A stretch of DNA of 64,000 nucleotides, from the NCBI RefSeq assembly GCF_001553955.1, contig NZ_CP014234.1, positions 1,798,001 to 1,862,000 on the forward strand, in the 5' to 3' direction. Under the pieces are notes generated by a model. The model was not told the DNA's origin and made no database searches. It saw nothing but the letters and a program-made list of their open reading frames with translations. Below, one piece after another: positions 44,124-54,151 of this stretch (positions are counted from its first letter, which is position 1; every line of letters starts with the position of its first letter). This stretch comes from Moraxella osloensis (GTDB taxonomy: Bacteria; Pseudomonadota; Gammaproteobacteria; Pseudomonadales; Moraxellaceae). The position numbers and the translations under genes were made by a program.

Positions 44124-45008
44124 ATGGAAGAACAACGCATCAATCTAAACGGCAAAAACGCCAAATATTATAACATCAAAAACCCCACCGCCAGCCAGAC
44201 TGCCCATTTTTACGGCGGTAACGGCTTTGCTTTAGGGGTGTATGAGCCACTCTTAAGAGACTTAGCGCAACATCTTAACATCACTGCGCTGACCATGCGG
44301 GGCGAATGGTACGATAAACCGACCGAAAACGCGCTGACGCGGGAACAAGACGCCGATATCTTGATTGAGTTCTTGCAAGCCACCCTAGCAGAGCGAGACG
44401 GCAAGCCCGTCATCGGTATCGGGCATTCACAAGGGGCAACAGCCGCCACTATCGCAGCCGCCAAACGCCCAGATTTGTTTAGCGCGCTTTATTTGCTTGA
44501 GCCTGTTACCTTTACCAACCAGCAAGGCAAGCTTTACAGCCTAGTGCCACGCGTGGTGAAAATGACCCGAGAACCCTTTAAAAGTACCCAAGTCAAACAA
44601 GCCGACTGGCACAGTGTGGATGCGTATTATCAGTTTCTTCGCCGTCATAAAGCGTACAAACGTATCAGCGATGAACACCTTTTAACCTATGCTAAAAATA
44701 GTCTAGAGGCAGGTGAGCAGGGTAAACTCACGTTACGTTTTTCACCCAAGCAAGAACTCGCCAATTATTTTGGTACACCGCTGATTATGAAGCCGTTACA
44801 ACAGCTTATTGCCGACAACAAAGTGCCTGTGCAGTTAATCATCGGTAAGCCGTCGATGTTTATCAGTCAGCAAGTGCGCCAAATGTGGGATAAATTCGTG
44901 CCCAATGAGCAAATGACGGTGCTCAATGACTATGGACATTTACTGCCACTTGAAGCACCAGAATTATGCGCCAAGCTCATTTTTCAAAAACTGAATTTGA
45001 CCAGCTAA
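44124..45008 (+). CDS. Alpha/beta hydrolase
   Basis: A 294-aa alpha/beta-hydrolase fold protein. The nucleophile elbow is GIGHSQGATAATIAAAKRPD (Ser in GHSQG), the oxyanion region HFYGGNGFALGVYEPLLRDL is near the N-terminus, and the catalytic His is in LNDYGHLLPLEAPEL. A cap domain rich in aromatic and basic residues (about 140-210) fits an esterase or lipase-like enzyme. The substrate is unknown. It is followed 1 bp later by the AlkB-like gene, so the two are cotranscribed. Confidence 0.8.
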   Translation: MEEQRINLNGKNAKYYNIKNPTASQTAHFYGGNGFALGVYEPLLRDLAQHLNITALTMRGEWYDKPTENALTREQDADILIEFLQATLAERDGKPVIGIGHSQGATAATIAAAKRPDLFSALYLLEPVTFTNQQGKLYSLVPRVVKMTREPFKSTQVKQADWHSVDAYYQFLRRHKAYKRISDEHLLTYAKNSLEAGEQGKLTLRFSPKQELANYFGTPLIMKPLQQLIADNKVPVQLIIGKPSMFISQQVRQMWDKFVPNEQMTVLNDYGHLLPLEAPELCAKLIFQKLNLTS

Positions 45009-45009
45009 C

Positions 45010-45627
45010 ATGAGTTTATTTGCCGCCAATCCCAATGAGAATTTATTACCCTACGATGGCATTGTCAATGATTTTGGGCAGGTTTTTGAAGACTCCGCTG
45101 ATGAGCCCAATGCGCTTTATCGGCATTTTTTAACGCAGCTACCTTGGCAGCATGACGTTGTCACAATTTTTGGCAAAACCCATGTCACCCACCGCCAAAT
45201 CGTGTGGATGAGTGAAAACGATTATCACTATTCTGGACAACGTAAGACGGCAACGCCTTGGACAGCAGATGTTTGGGCATTAAAACAGCACATACAATTG
45301 CTACTGGCTGAGCAACATATAACCGCAAATTTTAACGCCTGTTTGTTTAATTATTACCCCACAGGCGATGATGGTATGGGCTACCATGCCGATAATGAAA
45401 GCGAACTGGGCAATGAGCCTATTATCGCGTCTGTTTCATTAGGGGTAACCCGTAAATTTGTATTCAAGCACCGCATCACCAAGGAAAAAATCGAGATTCC
45501 CTTGCAAAATGGACAGCTCATTGTCATGCGCGGACAAACCCAGCGCCATTGGTTACACAGCTTGCCTAAAACCAAAAAAGTAACGGAAGGTAGAATTAAT
45601 CTGACCTTCCGTCATATAGCGAATTAA
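45010..45627 (+). CDS. AlkB-like 2-oxoglutarate/Fe(II) dioxygenase
   Basis: A 205-aa double-stranded beta-helix dioxygenase of the AlkB type (ALKBH2/3-like). FNYYPTGDDGMGYHADNESE supplies the HxD iron ligands, HWLHSLPKT the distal His, and GRINLTFRHI the two Arg residues that hold 2-oxoglutarate. These enzymes reverse alkylation damage such as 1-methyladenine and 3-methylcytosine in DNA or RNA. It starts directly after the hydrolase gene. The length is close to the compact AlkB members. Confidence 0.88.
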   Translation: MSLFAANPNENLLPYDGIVNDFGQVFEDSADEPNALYRHFLTQLPWQHDVVTIFGKTHVTHRQIVWMSENDYHYSGQRKTATPWTADVWALKQHIQLLLAEQHITANFNACLFNYYPTGDDGMGYHADNESELGNEPIIASVSLGVTRKFVFKHRITKEKIEIPLQNGQLIVMRGQTQRHWLHSLPKTKKVTEGRINLTFRHIAN

Positions 45628-45655
45628 ATATCATTTAGCTATCGAGTAGCGCCTG

Positions 45656-46405
45656 CTAGCTATCAAGAAGCACCTGCGCCGCGGCAATATCGAGAGTACC
45701 TTCATAAATGGCACGCCCTGTAATAATACCTTCAAGATAATCACTGTATGGTTTTAGATTTTCGATGTCTTGTAAATCCGTCACCCCACCCGAGGCAATC
45801 ACCGGAATACCGCCTTCTTTTGCCAAGTTGACCGTTTGCTCGACATTGACGCCTTGCATCATACCATCACGCGCAATATCAGTATAGACGATAGAAGATA
45901 CACCTGCATCGGCAAAGCGTTTTGCCAAATCCACCGCTTTGACATCGGTCACATTTGCCCAGCCATGCGTCGCTACCATGCCATCTTTGGCATCAATACC
46001 CACAATGATATGACCGGCAAATTCCTGACACGCTTGTTCAACAAATTCAGGTTGTTCGACTGCTTTGGTACCGATAATAATATAGGTCAAGCCTGCTTCT
46101 AAATAATGACGGATGGTGTCAAGGCTACGGATACCGCCACCAAGTTGAATGGGTAAATTTGGGTAGGCTTTGGCAATCGCGGTGACGACGTCTTTATGCA
46201 CCGGCACGCCATCGAAAGCACCATTTAAATCCACCAAATGCAGGCGTCGAGCGCCTTCTTTTACCCAGCGGCTTGCCATTGCGACAGGGTCGTCACTAAA
46301 TACGGTATCGTCTTCCATACGCCCTTGTTTTAGGCGCACACATTTGCCGTCTTTGAGGTCAATGGCAGGGATAATTAAAGTTGGCGTAGTTGATAACGTC
46401 GTCAT
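45656..46405 (-). CDS. hisA: Phosphoribosylformimino-5-aminoimidazole carboxamide ribotide isomerase HisA
   Basis: A 249-aa (beta-alpha)8 barrel enzyme of histidine biosynthesis, catalysing the Amadori rearrangement of ProFAR to [25 protein letters not shown] contains the first catalytic Asp. [20 protein letters not shown] and [20 protein letters not shown] (second catalytic Asp) are the two half-barrel signatures, and [13 protein letters not shown] is the phosphate-binding part. It is a single gene here, converging on the AlkB-like gene with about 30 bp between stops; the other his genes are not nearby. Confidence 0.95.
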   Translation of the reverse strand: MTTLSTTPTLIIPAIDLKDGKCVRLKQGRMEDDTVFSDDPVAMASRWVKEGARRLHLVDLNGAFDGVPVHKDVVTAIAKAYPNLPIQLGGGIRSLDTIRHYLEAGLTYIIIGTKAVEQPEFVEQACQEFAGHIIVGIDAKDGMVATHGWANVTDVKAVDLAKRFADAGVSSIVYTDIARDGMMQGVNVEQTVNLAKEGGIPVIASGGVTDLQDIENLKPYSDYLEGIITGRAIYEGTLDIAAAQVLLDS

Positions 46406-46577
46406 GGGGTTGTCCTGTTGTCAGTTGGCGCAAATTGAGCTAGGGCGGTCAAAATGCGTGTCGCTAGAATTTGGCGATAATTTTACCGTATAATGCCAAC
46501 TAAGGTTAAGATATTTTGCATCTGCGTATCAGCATACCAGGGGTCGTGATAATGTTATACGTGGTGATAGCAGGGGT

Positions 46578-47800
46578 TTTTATCAGCCGTTGCCGTAAAA
46601 CCACCGACTTTAGGTGGTGGATATAAGGCAACTCATACACTATAACGCTTGCATAAATTTTGCTAAAATAATTTGCATGAAAACACTCAAGCTACGCATA
46701 CGAGACAAACATAATGATAAACTCAACCGCCTAAGCGGTTCGGTCAATTTCGTATGGAACTACGTCAATGACTTGAGTTACAAACACCTAAAAAAGACTG
46801 GTAAATTCTTTAGTGCTTACGACCTAAACGAATACACCAAAGGTAGCGGTGAGTTACTTGGTTTACACTCGCAAACCATTCAAGCCATCAACGAAACCCA
46901 CGCCAAAGCTAGAAAACTATTCAAAAAAGCTAAGTTATCATGGCGAACCAACAACCCAAATTCAAAACGTAAATCATTAGGCTGGCTACCCTTTAAACAA
47001 TCCGCCATCAAACACATTGCTACCCACCAAACAGGCAAAAAGGGCTTAAAATCCACCTTACAGCTTAGTTTAGCCAAAGGACAAAAACTAGTCATTGACC
47101 TATGGGACAGCTACAACCTTAGCCTATATCAAATTAACACACTAGAAATCGTCCAAGACAGCCGTAACCGTTGGTATGCCTGTATCACCGTCAAAGACTA
47201 CCCCAAGACACAATGCGGAACGGGTAGCGTAGGCATTGACTTAGGGCTTAAAGACAGTGCCACTACCTCAAGCGGTGACAAACTCACCATCAAGCAAACG
47301 CTCAAATATGCCAAAGATTTAGCCACCGCCCAACGTGCCAAAAACAAACAGCGTGTCAAAGCGATCCATGCCAAAATCAAAAACACACGCCAAGACTTAA
47401 TCCATAAATTTACCACCCAATTAGTCAAAGACAATGCCCTAATCGTGGTCGGTGATATTCAGAGTAATCAATTTAATAGTAAAAAAGGCAAACTCGCCAA
47501 ATCGGTTTACGATGCAGGCTGGTTTGAACTGAAACGACAACTGACCTACAAATGCGAGAACGCAGGTTGCCGTTTTGAAATCGTGAATGAGAGATACACG
47601 ACCCAGCGATGTTCGTGTTGCGGTGAAATCACCGCCAATAGTCCGAAAGGTAGAAAATCGCTTGGAATAAGAGAATGGATATGTGCTTCGTGTGGCACAT
47701 GGCATGATAGAGATATCAATGCCAGTCGGAACATTCTTGCGGTTGGGCTTAACCGTCTTGCAGAAGGAATCCCCTTGCTTTAGCAAGGGGAGGAAGTCAA
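46578..47800 (+). mobile_element. TnpB-only IS200/IS605-type element, copy 2
   Basis: The same element as at 35 kb, in opposite orientation. It shares the left end (CCGTTGCCGTAAAACCACCG, hairpin ACCACC-GACTTTA-GGTGGT) and the right end (CCCCTTGCTTTAGCAAGGGG then AGGAAGTCAA), after which the flanks diverge. Single-base differences are spread across the copies. No tnpA is present. It is inserted between the hisA promoter region and an nhaD remnant. Confidence 0.82.
46677..47783 (+). CDS. tnpB: TnpB RNA-guided nuclease-like protein, copy 2
   Basis: A 368-aa protein about 95% identical by eye to copy 1, starting at the ATG of MKTLKLRIRDKHND. RuvC Asp residues are in VGIDLGLKDSA and WHDRDINASRN, and the zinc ribbon (CSCCG, CASCG) is kept. 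It shows the same IVVGDIQ at the second RuvC position and the same VNERYTTQR before the zinc ribbon. Changes relative to copy 1 are scattered and mostly conservative, for example AKDLATAQRAKNKQRVK, so both copies appear to be under purifying selection or of recent spread. Confidence 0.87.
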   Translation: MKTLKLRIRDKHNDKLNRLSGSVNFVWNYVNDLSYKHLKKTGKFFSAYDLNEYTKGSGELLGLHSQTIQAINETHAKARKLFKKAKLSWRTNNPNSKRKSLGWLPFKQSAIKHIATHQTGKKGLKSTLQLSLAKGQKLVIDLWDSYNLSLYQINTLEIVQDSRNRWYACITVKDYPKTQCGTGSVGIDLGLKDSATTSSGDKLTIKQTLKYAKDLATAQRAKNKQRVKAIHAKIKNTRQDLIHKFTTQLVKDNALIVVGDIQSNQFNSKKGKLAKSVYDAGWFELKRQLTYKCENAGCRFEIVNERYTTQRCSCCGEITANSPKGRKSLGIREWICASCGTWHDRDINASRNILAVGLNRLAEGIPLL

Positions 47801-47810
47801 AGTAGGGTAC

Positions 47811-47984
47811 ATGGCGATTGCCTTTGAGCATAACATATTAACCACCACCATTGTGATGGTATCACTGGTGTCAAAAATCATCAATGACCAAAAAATGCGA
47901 TGGTATTTTGCAGGTCTTATTATGATCGCCGCCAATACAGGCGGCGCTTGGTCACCTGTGGGTGATGACGTAGCTTTAATGTGA
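47811..47984 (+). pseudogene. NhaD-type sodium/proton antiporter fragment
   Basis: A 57-aa frame with a hydrophobic helix and the family block MIAANTGGAWSPVGDD. NhaD antiporters (about 430-480 aa) have a strongly similar AANAGGAxSPxGD motif in the membrane centre. A stop follows soon after, and nothing of the rest is seen before rpsP. The TnpB element directly precedes the fragment and may have separated it from its upstream part. Confidence 0.6.
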
Positions 47985-48185
47985 TTAAACTTGCGCTAAA
48001 TATAAAAAGTCAAAATTTAGCCCAAAAAGCTATTGATTTTGATAAAAATATGCTAAACTACTGCCCTTTTTGGTGTACCTAAACTTTGCTAAAACTGTAT
48101 TTATACCGTTTTTTCAATTGTTTGGGTCTTTTAGGCTCTAACCACTGAACTAGATTCAATTGATTGCATTCACAGAGAGAACATT

Positions 48186-48443
48186 ATGGTAGTTATCCGT
48201 TTACAACGCGGTGGTGCGAAAAAACGCCCATTTTATCAAATCGTGGTAACCGACTCACGCAATGCCCGTGACGGTCGTTACATCGAAAACATCGGGTTTT
48301 TTAACCCACTAGCGCAAGGTCAAGAAGTGCCATTACGCATCAACGCTGACGCTTACCAAGCATGGATCAACAAAGGTGCCCAACCTTCTGACCGTGTTGC
48401 CGCTTTATTTAAAGCAGCTAGCAAAGCACAAGCAACGGCTTAA
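48186..48443 (+). CDS. rpsP: Ribosomal protein S16
   Basis: An 85-aa S16 of normal length with the usual beginning [20 protein letters not shown] and the conserved [16 protein letters not shown]. It stabilises the central domain of 16S rRNA in the 30S subunit. It is the first gene of the conserved rpsP-rimM-trmD-rplS operon; a GAGAGAAC ribosome site precedes it. The long AT-rich leader (from about 47985) should contain its promoter. Confidence 0.97.
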   Translation: MVVIRLQRGGAKKRPFYQIVVTDSRNARDGRYIENIGFFNPLAQGQEVPLRINADAYQAWINKGAQPSDRVAALFKAASKAQATA

Positions 48444-48477
48444 TTTTTTATAAAAATTAAGTAGAGCGGACTTTAAT

Positions 48478-49035
48478 ATGGCAAAACAACCGACAGACTT
48501 GCATACCAATGAGGCTAACGCATCGCTGTTTAAAATCGGTGAGCTAAAAAAGCCTTATGGCATTCATGGCTGGCTATGGGTATTTAGCTTTACTGAAGAC
48601 CGTGAAGCGATATTTCATATGCAGCCTTGGGTCATCAATACTGCCATGGGTCAAAAGACCTTAACGGTAAAAAACTGGCGACAACAAGGTAAAGGCTACG
48701 TGGTACAACTTAACGAAGTGCCCGACCGCAATATCGCAGAAACCATGTTTGGCGTGAGCCTTTGGGCAGAAAAAAACAATCTGTCTGAGCTTGCAGAAGA
48801 CGAATATTATTGGTCAGATTTGATTGGTTTGACGGTGATTAGCCAGTCAGAAAATGTCATTTTAGGACGAGTAAAAGAGCTGTTTGAAACAGGGGCGCAT
48901 GCCATTATGGTAGTCGAGCCGACTGCTGATAGTGTGGATGGTGAAGAACGATTGATTCCTTGGCACAAACAGACCATTGGCGAGGTAAATTTAGCCAAGC
49001 AAACCCTGATGGTTGATTGGGGCAGTGATTATTAA
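48478..49035 (+). CDS. rimM: 16S rRNA processing protein RimM
   Basis: A 185-aa RimM, a 30S maturation factor that binds S19 and aids folding of the 16S head domain. An N-terminal RimM domain (FKIGELKKPYGIHGWLWVFS) is followed by a PRC-barrel (YYWSDLIGLTVIS, LIPWHKQTIGEVNLAKQTLM). The start lies 34 bp after rpsP. The length is typical. Confidence 0.95.
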   Translation: MAKQPTDLHTNEANASLFKIGELKKPYGIHGWLWVFSFTEDREAIFHMQPWVINTAMGQKTLTVKNWRQQGKGYVVQLNEVPDRNIAETMFGVSLWAEKNNLSELAEDEYYWSDLIGLTVISQSENVILGRVKELFETGAHAIMVVEPTADSVDGEERLIPWHKQTIGEVNLAKQTLMVDWGSDY

Positions 49036-49175
49036 ACAGTGATTATTAAACATTGATAACTAGCATTGATGATTAATCGTTGCGTGTTCGTCCTTGATGG
49101 GTGCTTAGCATTTATTCGATGGGAGTTGTCAATCAACAAGGCGTTGTTAATGCCAAGCTAAAGTGAGTGTAGCGT

Positions 49176-49946
49176 ATGTTTTTTGCGGTGATAACCATTT
49201 TGCCCGAAATGTTTGCTAGTATTACTGATTTTGGCATCACTGGGCGGGCGCTAGCTCGCAAGCAAGCGGAAATCTTGCTGATTAACCCAAGAGACTTTAC
49301 CACAGACAATTATCGGCGTATCGATGAGCGTCCGTTTGGTGGAGGGCCTGGTATGGTAATGATGGCAGAGCCGTTACAAAAAGCCATCGACTACGCCAAA
49401 ACGCAAGCCAATGCGCGCGGTAAAACCTGTCCTGTGGTGTATTTGTCGCCACAAGGCAAGACATTGAGCGAAAGTGGGGTGCTTGATTTTTGCCAATATG
49501 ACGGCTTGATTTTGTTATGCGGTCGTTATGAAGGCATCGATGAAAGACTACTGAGTCAGTATGTCGATATCGAATGCTCAATTGGTGATTATGTGCTCAC
49601 AGGGGGCGAATTGCCCGCGATGGTATTGATGGATAGTGTGATACGCCGATTGCCCAATGTGATGGGCGATGATTTATCGGCGCAGCAAGACTCCTTTGTG
49701 GATGGCTTGCTCGATTGTCCACAATATACCAAACCGACTGAATTTCAAGGGATGAAAGTGCCTGACGTGCTGTTGTCAGGGCATCATGCCAATATCGCCA
49801 AGTGGCGATTTATTCAGCAGACAACACGCACCCAGCTAAGACGTCCTGATTTGTGGCAGGCATTTGTGCCAACCAAACAGCAACAAAAATGGCTGACAGA
49901 AGCAGCGCAATCTGCTAAAGACAGCAACCCAGATTCATCCACTTGA
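49176..49946 (+). CDS. trmD: tRNA (guanine-37-N1)-methyltransferase TrmD
   Basis: A 256-aa SPOUT methyltransferase that makes m1G37 in tRNAs reading CNN codons and so prevents frameshifting. [34 protein letters not shown] and [19 protein letters not shown] form the trefoil-knot SAM site. It lies 140 bp after rimM; part of this spacer may hold an internal signal. The C-terminal domain is complete ([18 protein letters not shown]). Confidence 0.97.
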   Translation: MFFAVITILPEMFASITDFGITGRALARKQAEILLINPRDFTTDNYRRIDERPFGGGPGMVMMAEPLQKAIDYAKTQANARGKTCPVVYLSPQGKTLSESGVLDFCQYDGLILLCGRYEGIDERLLSQYVDIECSIGDYVLTGGELPAMVLMDSVIRRLPNVMGDDLSAQQDSFVDGLLDCPQYTKPTEFQGMKVPDVLLSGHHANIAKWRFIQQTTRTQLRRPDLWQAFVPTKQQQKWLTEAAQSAKDSNPDSST

Positions 49947-50069
49947 CGGATGCCTAATCGTGTCGATTGCTATCAAGACACATAAAATTAGCGGGGAGTA
50001 TGCGCATTTGCTGACATCAACTAACTTTAGTCAGCTTAGCCTCTGTCCCCAGTGAGAGGAGAAAATCTC

Positions 50070-50450
50070 ATGAGTAACAAACATCCTTTGGTTCAACAAA
50101 TCGAAAATAGCCAGCTTAAGCAAGACGTACCAAGTTTTGGTCCTGGTGACACTGTTGTCGTACAAGTAAAAGTGCGTGAAGGCGACCGTGAGCGTCTACA
50201 AGCATTTGAAGGTGTTGTTATCGCTAAACGTAACCGCGGCTTAAACTCTGCGTTTACCGTACGTAAAATCTCTAGCGGTGTAGGTGTTGAACGTGCGTTC
50301 CAAACCCATTCACCACAAATTGCAAAAATTGAAGTAAAACGTCGTGGTGATGTACGCCGTGCCAAACTTTACTACCTACGTGAACGTTCTGGTAAATCAG
50401 CACGTATCCGTGAAAAACTGTCAGTGCGTAAAGAAGAAGCGCAAGCTTAA
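50070..50450 (+). CDS. rplS: Ribosomal protein L19
   Basis: A 126-aa L19. The start at 50070 ([12 protein letters not shown]) follows GAGAGGAGAA; an in-frame ATG-like codon 18 nt upstream lies on the ribosome site itself. [20 protein letters not shown] and the central [13 protein letters not shown] are conserved. It lies at the 30S-50S interface. It closes the operon and is followed by a strong terminator. Confidence 0.97.
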   Translation: MSNKHPLVQQIENSQLKQDVPSFGPGDTVVVQVKVREGDRERLQAFEGVVIAKRNRGLNSAFTVRKISSGVGVERAFQTHSPQIAKIEVKRRGDVRRAKLYYLRERSGKSARIREKLSVRKEEAQA

Positions 50451-50529
50451 GTCTTTAACTGCGTTATTTATTATTTGCCTAAATGGGTTAAACTTTGATT
50501 GTCATGGTTTAATCAACACCAAAAAAGCA

Positions 50530-50559
50530 AAAACCCCAAATAAATCTATTTGGGGTTTT
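50530..50559 (+). terminator. Terminator of the rpsP-rplS operon
   Basis: A perfect 13-bp stem AAAACCCCAAATA / TATTTGGGGTTTT with an AATC loop and T-run. The A-run on the other side lets it also stop the converging yggX transcript. Confidence 0.9.
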
Positions 50560-50576
50560 TTGTTGTTAGCGATTAT

Positions 50577-50864
50577 TTACTTTTGCGCTGTCCAGCCTTT
50601 TGGGCGTTCGTAATCTTCATTATCCAAAAATTTATTGCGCTGCTCGGTAATAAATTTTTTGGCTTCTGGGTCAATCATGCTTAAGTGATTTTCATTGATG
50701 AGCATGGTTTGGTGCTCTAACCATTCGTTCCACGCTTTGGCAGACACGGTGTTTTGCAGTTCTTCACCCAGCTTGTTAGGAAACGGCGGTTTTGGCATTT
50801 TGGGTAGCTTTTGTTTGTATTTACGGCACATGACCATGTGGTCAGCGGGGTTATAAGTTTCCAT
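50577..50864 (-). CDS. yggX: YggX-family Fe(II) trafficking protein
   Basis: A 95-aa protein. [40 protein letters not shown] and [10 protein letters not shown] are the YggX signatures, with the conserved Cys near the N-terminus. The family protects Fe-S proteins against oxidative damage and helps iron handling. This protein has nine extra residues (METYNPADH) before the usual start; the ATG at 50864 has the better ribosome site (AGGAT). Confidence 0.92.
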   Translation of the reverse strand: METYNPADHMVMCRKYKQKLPKMPKPPFPNKLGEELQNTVSAKAWNEWLEHQTMLINENHLSMIDPEAKKFITEQRNKFLDNEDYERPKGWTAQK

Positions 50865-50898
50865 TTTTTATCCTGTTAATAGTTGCTAGTCTAAGTTG

Positions 50899-51243
50899 CT
50901 AGTCTAAGTCGCTTGCATCGGCGTAAATCCAAGCAGTAGCGCCACTGTCAAAATGACCTTCTACTCGTGCGTAGGCATCGACTTCGTAGCGGTCGGCTTG
51001 GGCAAGCTCATCATCGGTAATGTCAAAAATCACACCTGCCACTTTGTCGGTTGGATTATTGGTTTTAAGTAGTATCGGATGAAAACGTTTGCCACTTGTG
51101 GCGAGCACATCTTCATCGGTGATTTCGATTTCACCCAACTGGTAGCCAATAAGTTGGTCTTTATTACCCACCAGTGTACGCCCAAAGGTAGCAAGCTGTA
51201 CATTTTCTTGTTGTAATGTGCCATACGAGAATAGTTTTGGCAT
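50899..51243 (-). CDS. Gamma-glutamylcyclotransferase-like (AIG2/GGCT) protein
   Basis: A 114-aa protein with the GGCT fold. LFSYGTLQQENVQLATFGR is the glycine-rich YGSL/YGTL substrate loop at the N-terminus, and the catalytic Glu is likely that in ADRYEVDAYARVEG. The family cleaves gamma-glutamyl amines or opens cyclic products, but small bacterial members often have no known substrate. It starts 1 bp from the argH stop and is probably cotranscribed with it. Confidence 0.82.
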   Translation of the reverse strand: MPKLFSYGTLQQENVQLATFGRTLVGNKDQLIGYQLGEIEITDEDVLATSGKRFHPILLKTNNPTDKVAGVIFDITDDELAQADRYEVDAYARVEGHFDSGATAWIYADASDLD

Positions 51244-51244
51244 A

Positions 51245-52660
51245 TTAATGACCTAATTGTTCGATACGCTCACGCCCACGCTCAATCGCCATTTTGACTT
51301 GATTAGGCGCTGTACCGCCGATGTGGTTACGGGCATTGAGCGAGCCTTCAAGGGTCAGATATTCAAATACGTCCTCACCAATCAAGTCGCTAAAGCTTTG
51401 AAGCTCATCGAGTGATAATTCACTCAAATCTACGCCTTTTTGCACACCTAACGCTACTGCTTTACCCACTACTTCATGCGCGTCGCGGAAGGCTAAGCCT
51501 TTACGGACTAAATAATCCGCTAAATCGGTGGCGGTCGCATACCCTTTCATGGTCGCGGCACGCATATTTTCTTTGTTTGGAATCAAGTTTGGTAGCATAT
51601 CAGCAAAGGCAAGTAAGGAGCCGGTTAAAGTATCTACCACGTCAAATAGCGGCTCTTTATCTTCTTGGTTGTCTTTGTTGTAAGCCAGCGGTTGGTTTTT
51701 CATCAAGGTCAATAGGGTAATCATATCACCAAACACGCGGGCAGCTTTACCTCGTACCAGCTCTGGCACATCGGGATTTTTCTTCTGTGGCATAATCGAT
51801 GAGCCTGTGCAAAAACGATCCGGGACGACCACAAACCCAAATTGCGCTGACATCCACAAGATGATTTCTTCACTCATACGCGACAAGTGCATCATTAACA
51901 GGCTTGCGCTACTGGCAAATTCAATGGCAAAATCACGGTCGGATACGGCATCCAGCGAGTTTTGGCAAATCCCTTCAAAACCCAAAAGCTCGGCAGTAAA
52001 TTCCCGCTCAATCGGATAAGTCGTACCTGCCAGCGCTGCGGCGCCTAGGGGCATTTGGTTGATACGTTTTCGACCATCAATCAAGCGCTCGCTATCACGC
52101 ATTAGCATCTCAAACCATGCCATCACATGATGACCAAAACTGACAGGCTGCGCGGTCTGCAGATGGGTAAAGCCTGGCATGATAGTGTCGGTATGCTGGC
52201 TTGCCAAATCCAGTAAGCCCGTTTGTAGACGTTTTAGTAATCCTAAAATAATATCGGTTTGGTCACGCAGATATAAACGGATATCGGTCGCGACTTGGTC
52301 ATTACGGCTACGTCCCGTATGCAGTTTTTTGCCGACATCGCCAATAATAGCGGTCAAACGAGACTCCACATTCATGTGCACGTCTTCAAGCGCCACCGAC
52401 CACACAAATTTGCCATCGGCGATTTCTTGTTTGATTTGGGTCAAACCGCCAACGATTTGGTCTTTGTCTGCCTCGGTGATAATCCCCGCTTTGGCAAGCA
52501 TGGTGGCATGAGCAATCGAGCCTGCGATGTCTTGATTGGCAAAACGTTGGTCAAATCCGACAGACGCGGTAAATTCAGCGACAAAACTGTCAGTGGCTTC
52601 GCTAAAACGTCCACCCCACATACTAGATGTGCTAGAATCAGCGGAAATTTGATTGCTCAT
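51245..52660 (-). CDS. argH: Argininosuccinate lyase
   Basis: A 471-aa enzyme of arginine biosynthesis that splits argininosuccinate into arginine and fumarate. It belongs to the fumarase/aspartase superfamily: [20 protein letters not shown] is the catalytic loop, [20 protein letters not shown] and [17 protein letters not shown] are conserved. Its start is separated by only 42 bp from the divergent algZ-like gene, so the two share a promoter region. The length and motifs are normal. Confidence 0.96.
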   Translation of the reverse strand: MSNQISADSSTSSMWGGRFSEATDSFVAEFTASVGFDQRFANQDIAGSIAHATMLAKAGIITEADKDQIVGGLTQIKQEIADGKFVWSVALEDVHMNVESRLTAIIGDVGKKLHTGRSRNDQVATDIRLYLRDQTDIILGLLKRLQTGLLDLASQHTDTIMPGFTHLQTAQPVSFGHHVMAWFEMLMRDSERLIDGRKRINQMPLGAAALAGTTYPIEREFTAELLGFEGICQNSLDAVSDRDFAIEFASSASLLMMHLSRMSEEIILWMSAQFGFVVVPDRFCTGSSIMPQKKNPDVPELVRGKAARVFGDMITLLTLMKNQPLAYNKDNQEDKEPLFDVVDTLTGSLLAFADMLPNLIPNKENMRAATMKGYATATDLADYLVRKGLAFRDAHEVVGKAVALGVQKGVDLSELSLDELQSFSDLIGEDVFEYLTLEGSLNARNHIGGTAPNQVKMAIERGRERIEQLGH

Positions 52661-52702
52661 AATACGTCCATTTTTTGTGTAAGTGTGAAAGGAATAAAGA
52701 CA

Positions 52703-53881
52703 ATGAGATTGCTAGAGCTGCTAATTCCCTCTGCAAAATCTAGGGCTAGTATAGCAAAAACTGAGGATACCTCACAAATTTCACTCAAGCGGATTAAAGA
52801 GCCGCTCACCAGCACTTTTTTCCTGCCCAATCTGAGCGAAAAACAGACCATTAAACTATGGGCAAGCTATATCGCGTTTTTTTCACTGGTTTCGATTTTA
52901 ACCTATTTAACTTTTACTAATGATATCAGTTTGATTATCCGCCATAGCATTGAAACGGTGGTCATTACTATCTTAACTGTGACGGGTGAAATGGTTTTTG
53001 TGGCGAATTCTGCCAAAAAATTCAAAGAATTTAATTGGCGTTCAAAACAAATTACCGCCTATCTGCTATCGACTTCGTTTATTATCGTGCCGGTACTGAG
53101 CTTGCTAGGTCGGTTGATTTTATTCTTTACGCTCGGCTATGAAGTCAGTTTAAATGCGCTGATATTAGAAACCATTGCGAATACTTTGTTTACTTTTTTG
53201 ATGATAGCGGTGCTGCTCACTTATTTTGAGATACAGTATCAAAATATTCGCCGCGCTGAACTGCGTACCCAACAAAAACTCATCGAGCAAAACGAGCAGT
53301 TAAAGGCGCGTATCACCCCGCATTTTTTCTTTAATCTACTCAATACTATGCAATATCTGATAGAAACCGATGCGTATGAAGCCGAGAGAATGATTTGTCA
53401 TATCTCGAATCTGTATCGGGTGAGCTTTGATGAAACGCGTGAGATTGCGCTACTTGATGAGATGGAGCTATGCGAAAGCTATTTGAGCATCGAAAAATAC
53501 CGTTTTGATAAAAAGCTGAAAGTAACTTGGCATTTGCCCGATGAAGATTTGCTCTATGACATGGTAATTACCTCATTATCGCTACAAATAGTGATTGAAA
53601 AACTGATCGTACTGATTGTTGAAAACAGCACCGACCCCATTCACATTATTATTAGTATCGATTGGCAAAACGATGTTGCCAAAATTGATATCGAAATTGA
53701 GCTACCGGCAACAACGTATCAGCTGATTTGTCAAGATATTCGCCAAAAACTGCAGTTTAATAGCCAAGTGGCAATTTTACGTCAGTACTTTGGTCATGAA
53801 GCCAGTATTCACTTTGAATTATCTGGTCAATTGTTAATCACTCAAATTCGCTACCCCCTTAAGGATGTCGCAGCTTTTTAG
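52703..53881 (+). CDS. algZ: AlgZ/LytS-type sensor histidine kinase, degenerate ATPase
   Basis: A 392-aa membrane kinase. The start at 52703 ([10 protein letters not shown]) is used because the upstream frame overlaps argH antisense. Four hydrophobic segments lie in residues 53-180. The His_kinase block [20 protein letters not shown] contains His207. The C-terminal ATP-binding domain is hard to recognise: the N-box Asn and the GxG loops of LytS-type kinases are not apparent ([18 protein letters not shown]). Pseudomonas AlgZ/FimS is also atypical here. It precedes algR and the hem genes as in Pseudomonas. Confidence 0.8.
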   Translation: MRLLELLIPSAKSRASIAKTEDTSQISLKRIKEPLTSTFFLPNLSEKQTIKLWASYIAFFSLVSILTYLTFTNDISLIIRHSIETVVITILTVTGEMVFVANSAKKFKEFNWRSKQITAYLLSTSFIIVPVLSLLGRLILFFTLGYEVSLNALILETIANTLFTFLMIAVLLTYFEIQYQNIRRAELRTQQKLIEQNEQLKARITPHFFFNLLNTMQYLIETDAYEAERMICHISNLYRVSFDETREIALLDEMELCESYLSIEKYRFDKKLKVTWHLPDEDLLYDMVITSLSLQIVIEKLIVLIVENSTDPIHIIISIDWQNDVAKIDIEIELPATTYQLICQDIRQKLQFNSQVAILRQYFGHEASIHFELSGQLLITQIRYPLKDVAAF

Positions 53882-54151
53882 CCCATTTATTTTGTTAGTC
53901 GGAATTGGCATAAAAAAGTCACCAATCTGACGCGGCATTTCACATTTTATCTAACAAACTATGGTATATTAATTTGCGTCTACTTAAAACAATGCGTTTA
54001 TTAGTTTATCTAATCAGTTAAGCGCTATTTTATAAGGGTTTGATTGCTCACAAAGAGGTTGTGTTGGATTTGGCATAAGATTTTGAAGTACGTAAGATTT
54101 GTAGGGTTAAAGGCATGTGTTTTTGACCTCAAAGGAGCAAAGGAGTAAACA

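Noticed and set aside
52295..52702. N-terminal extension of the AlgZ frame into argH
   Set aside because: This part is antisense to conserved argH sequence, and the ATG at 52703 gives a normal kinase N-terminus.
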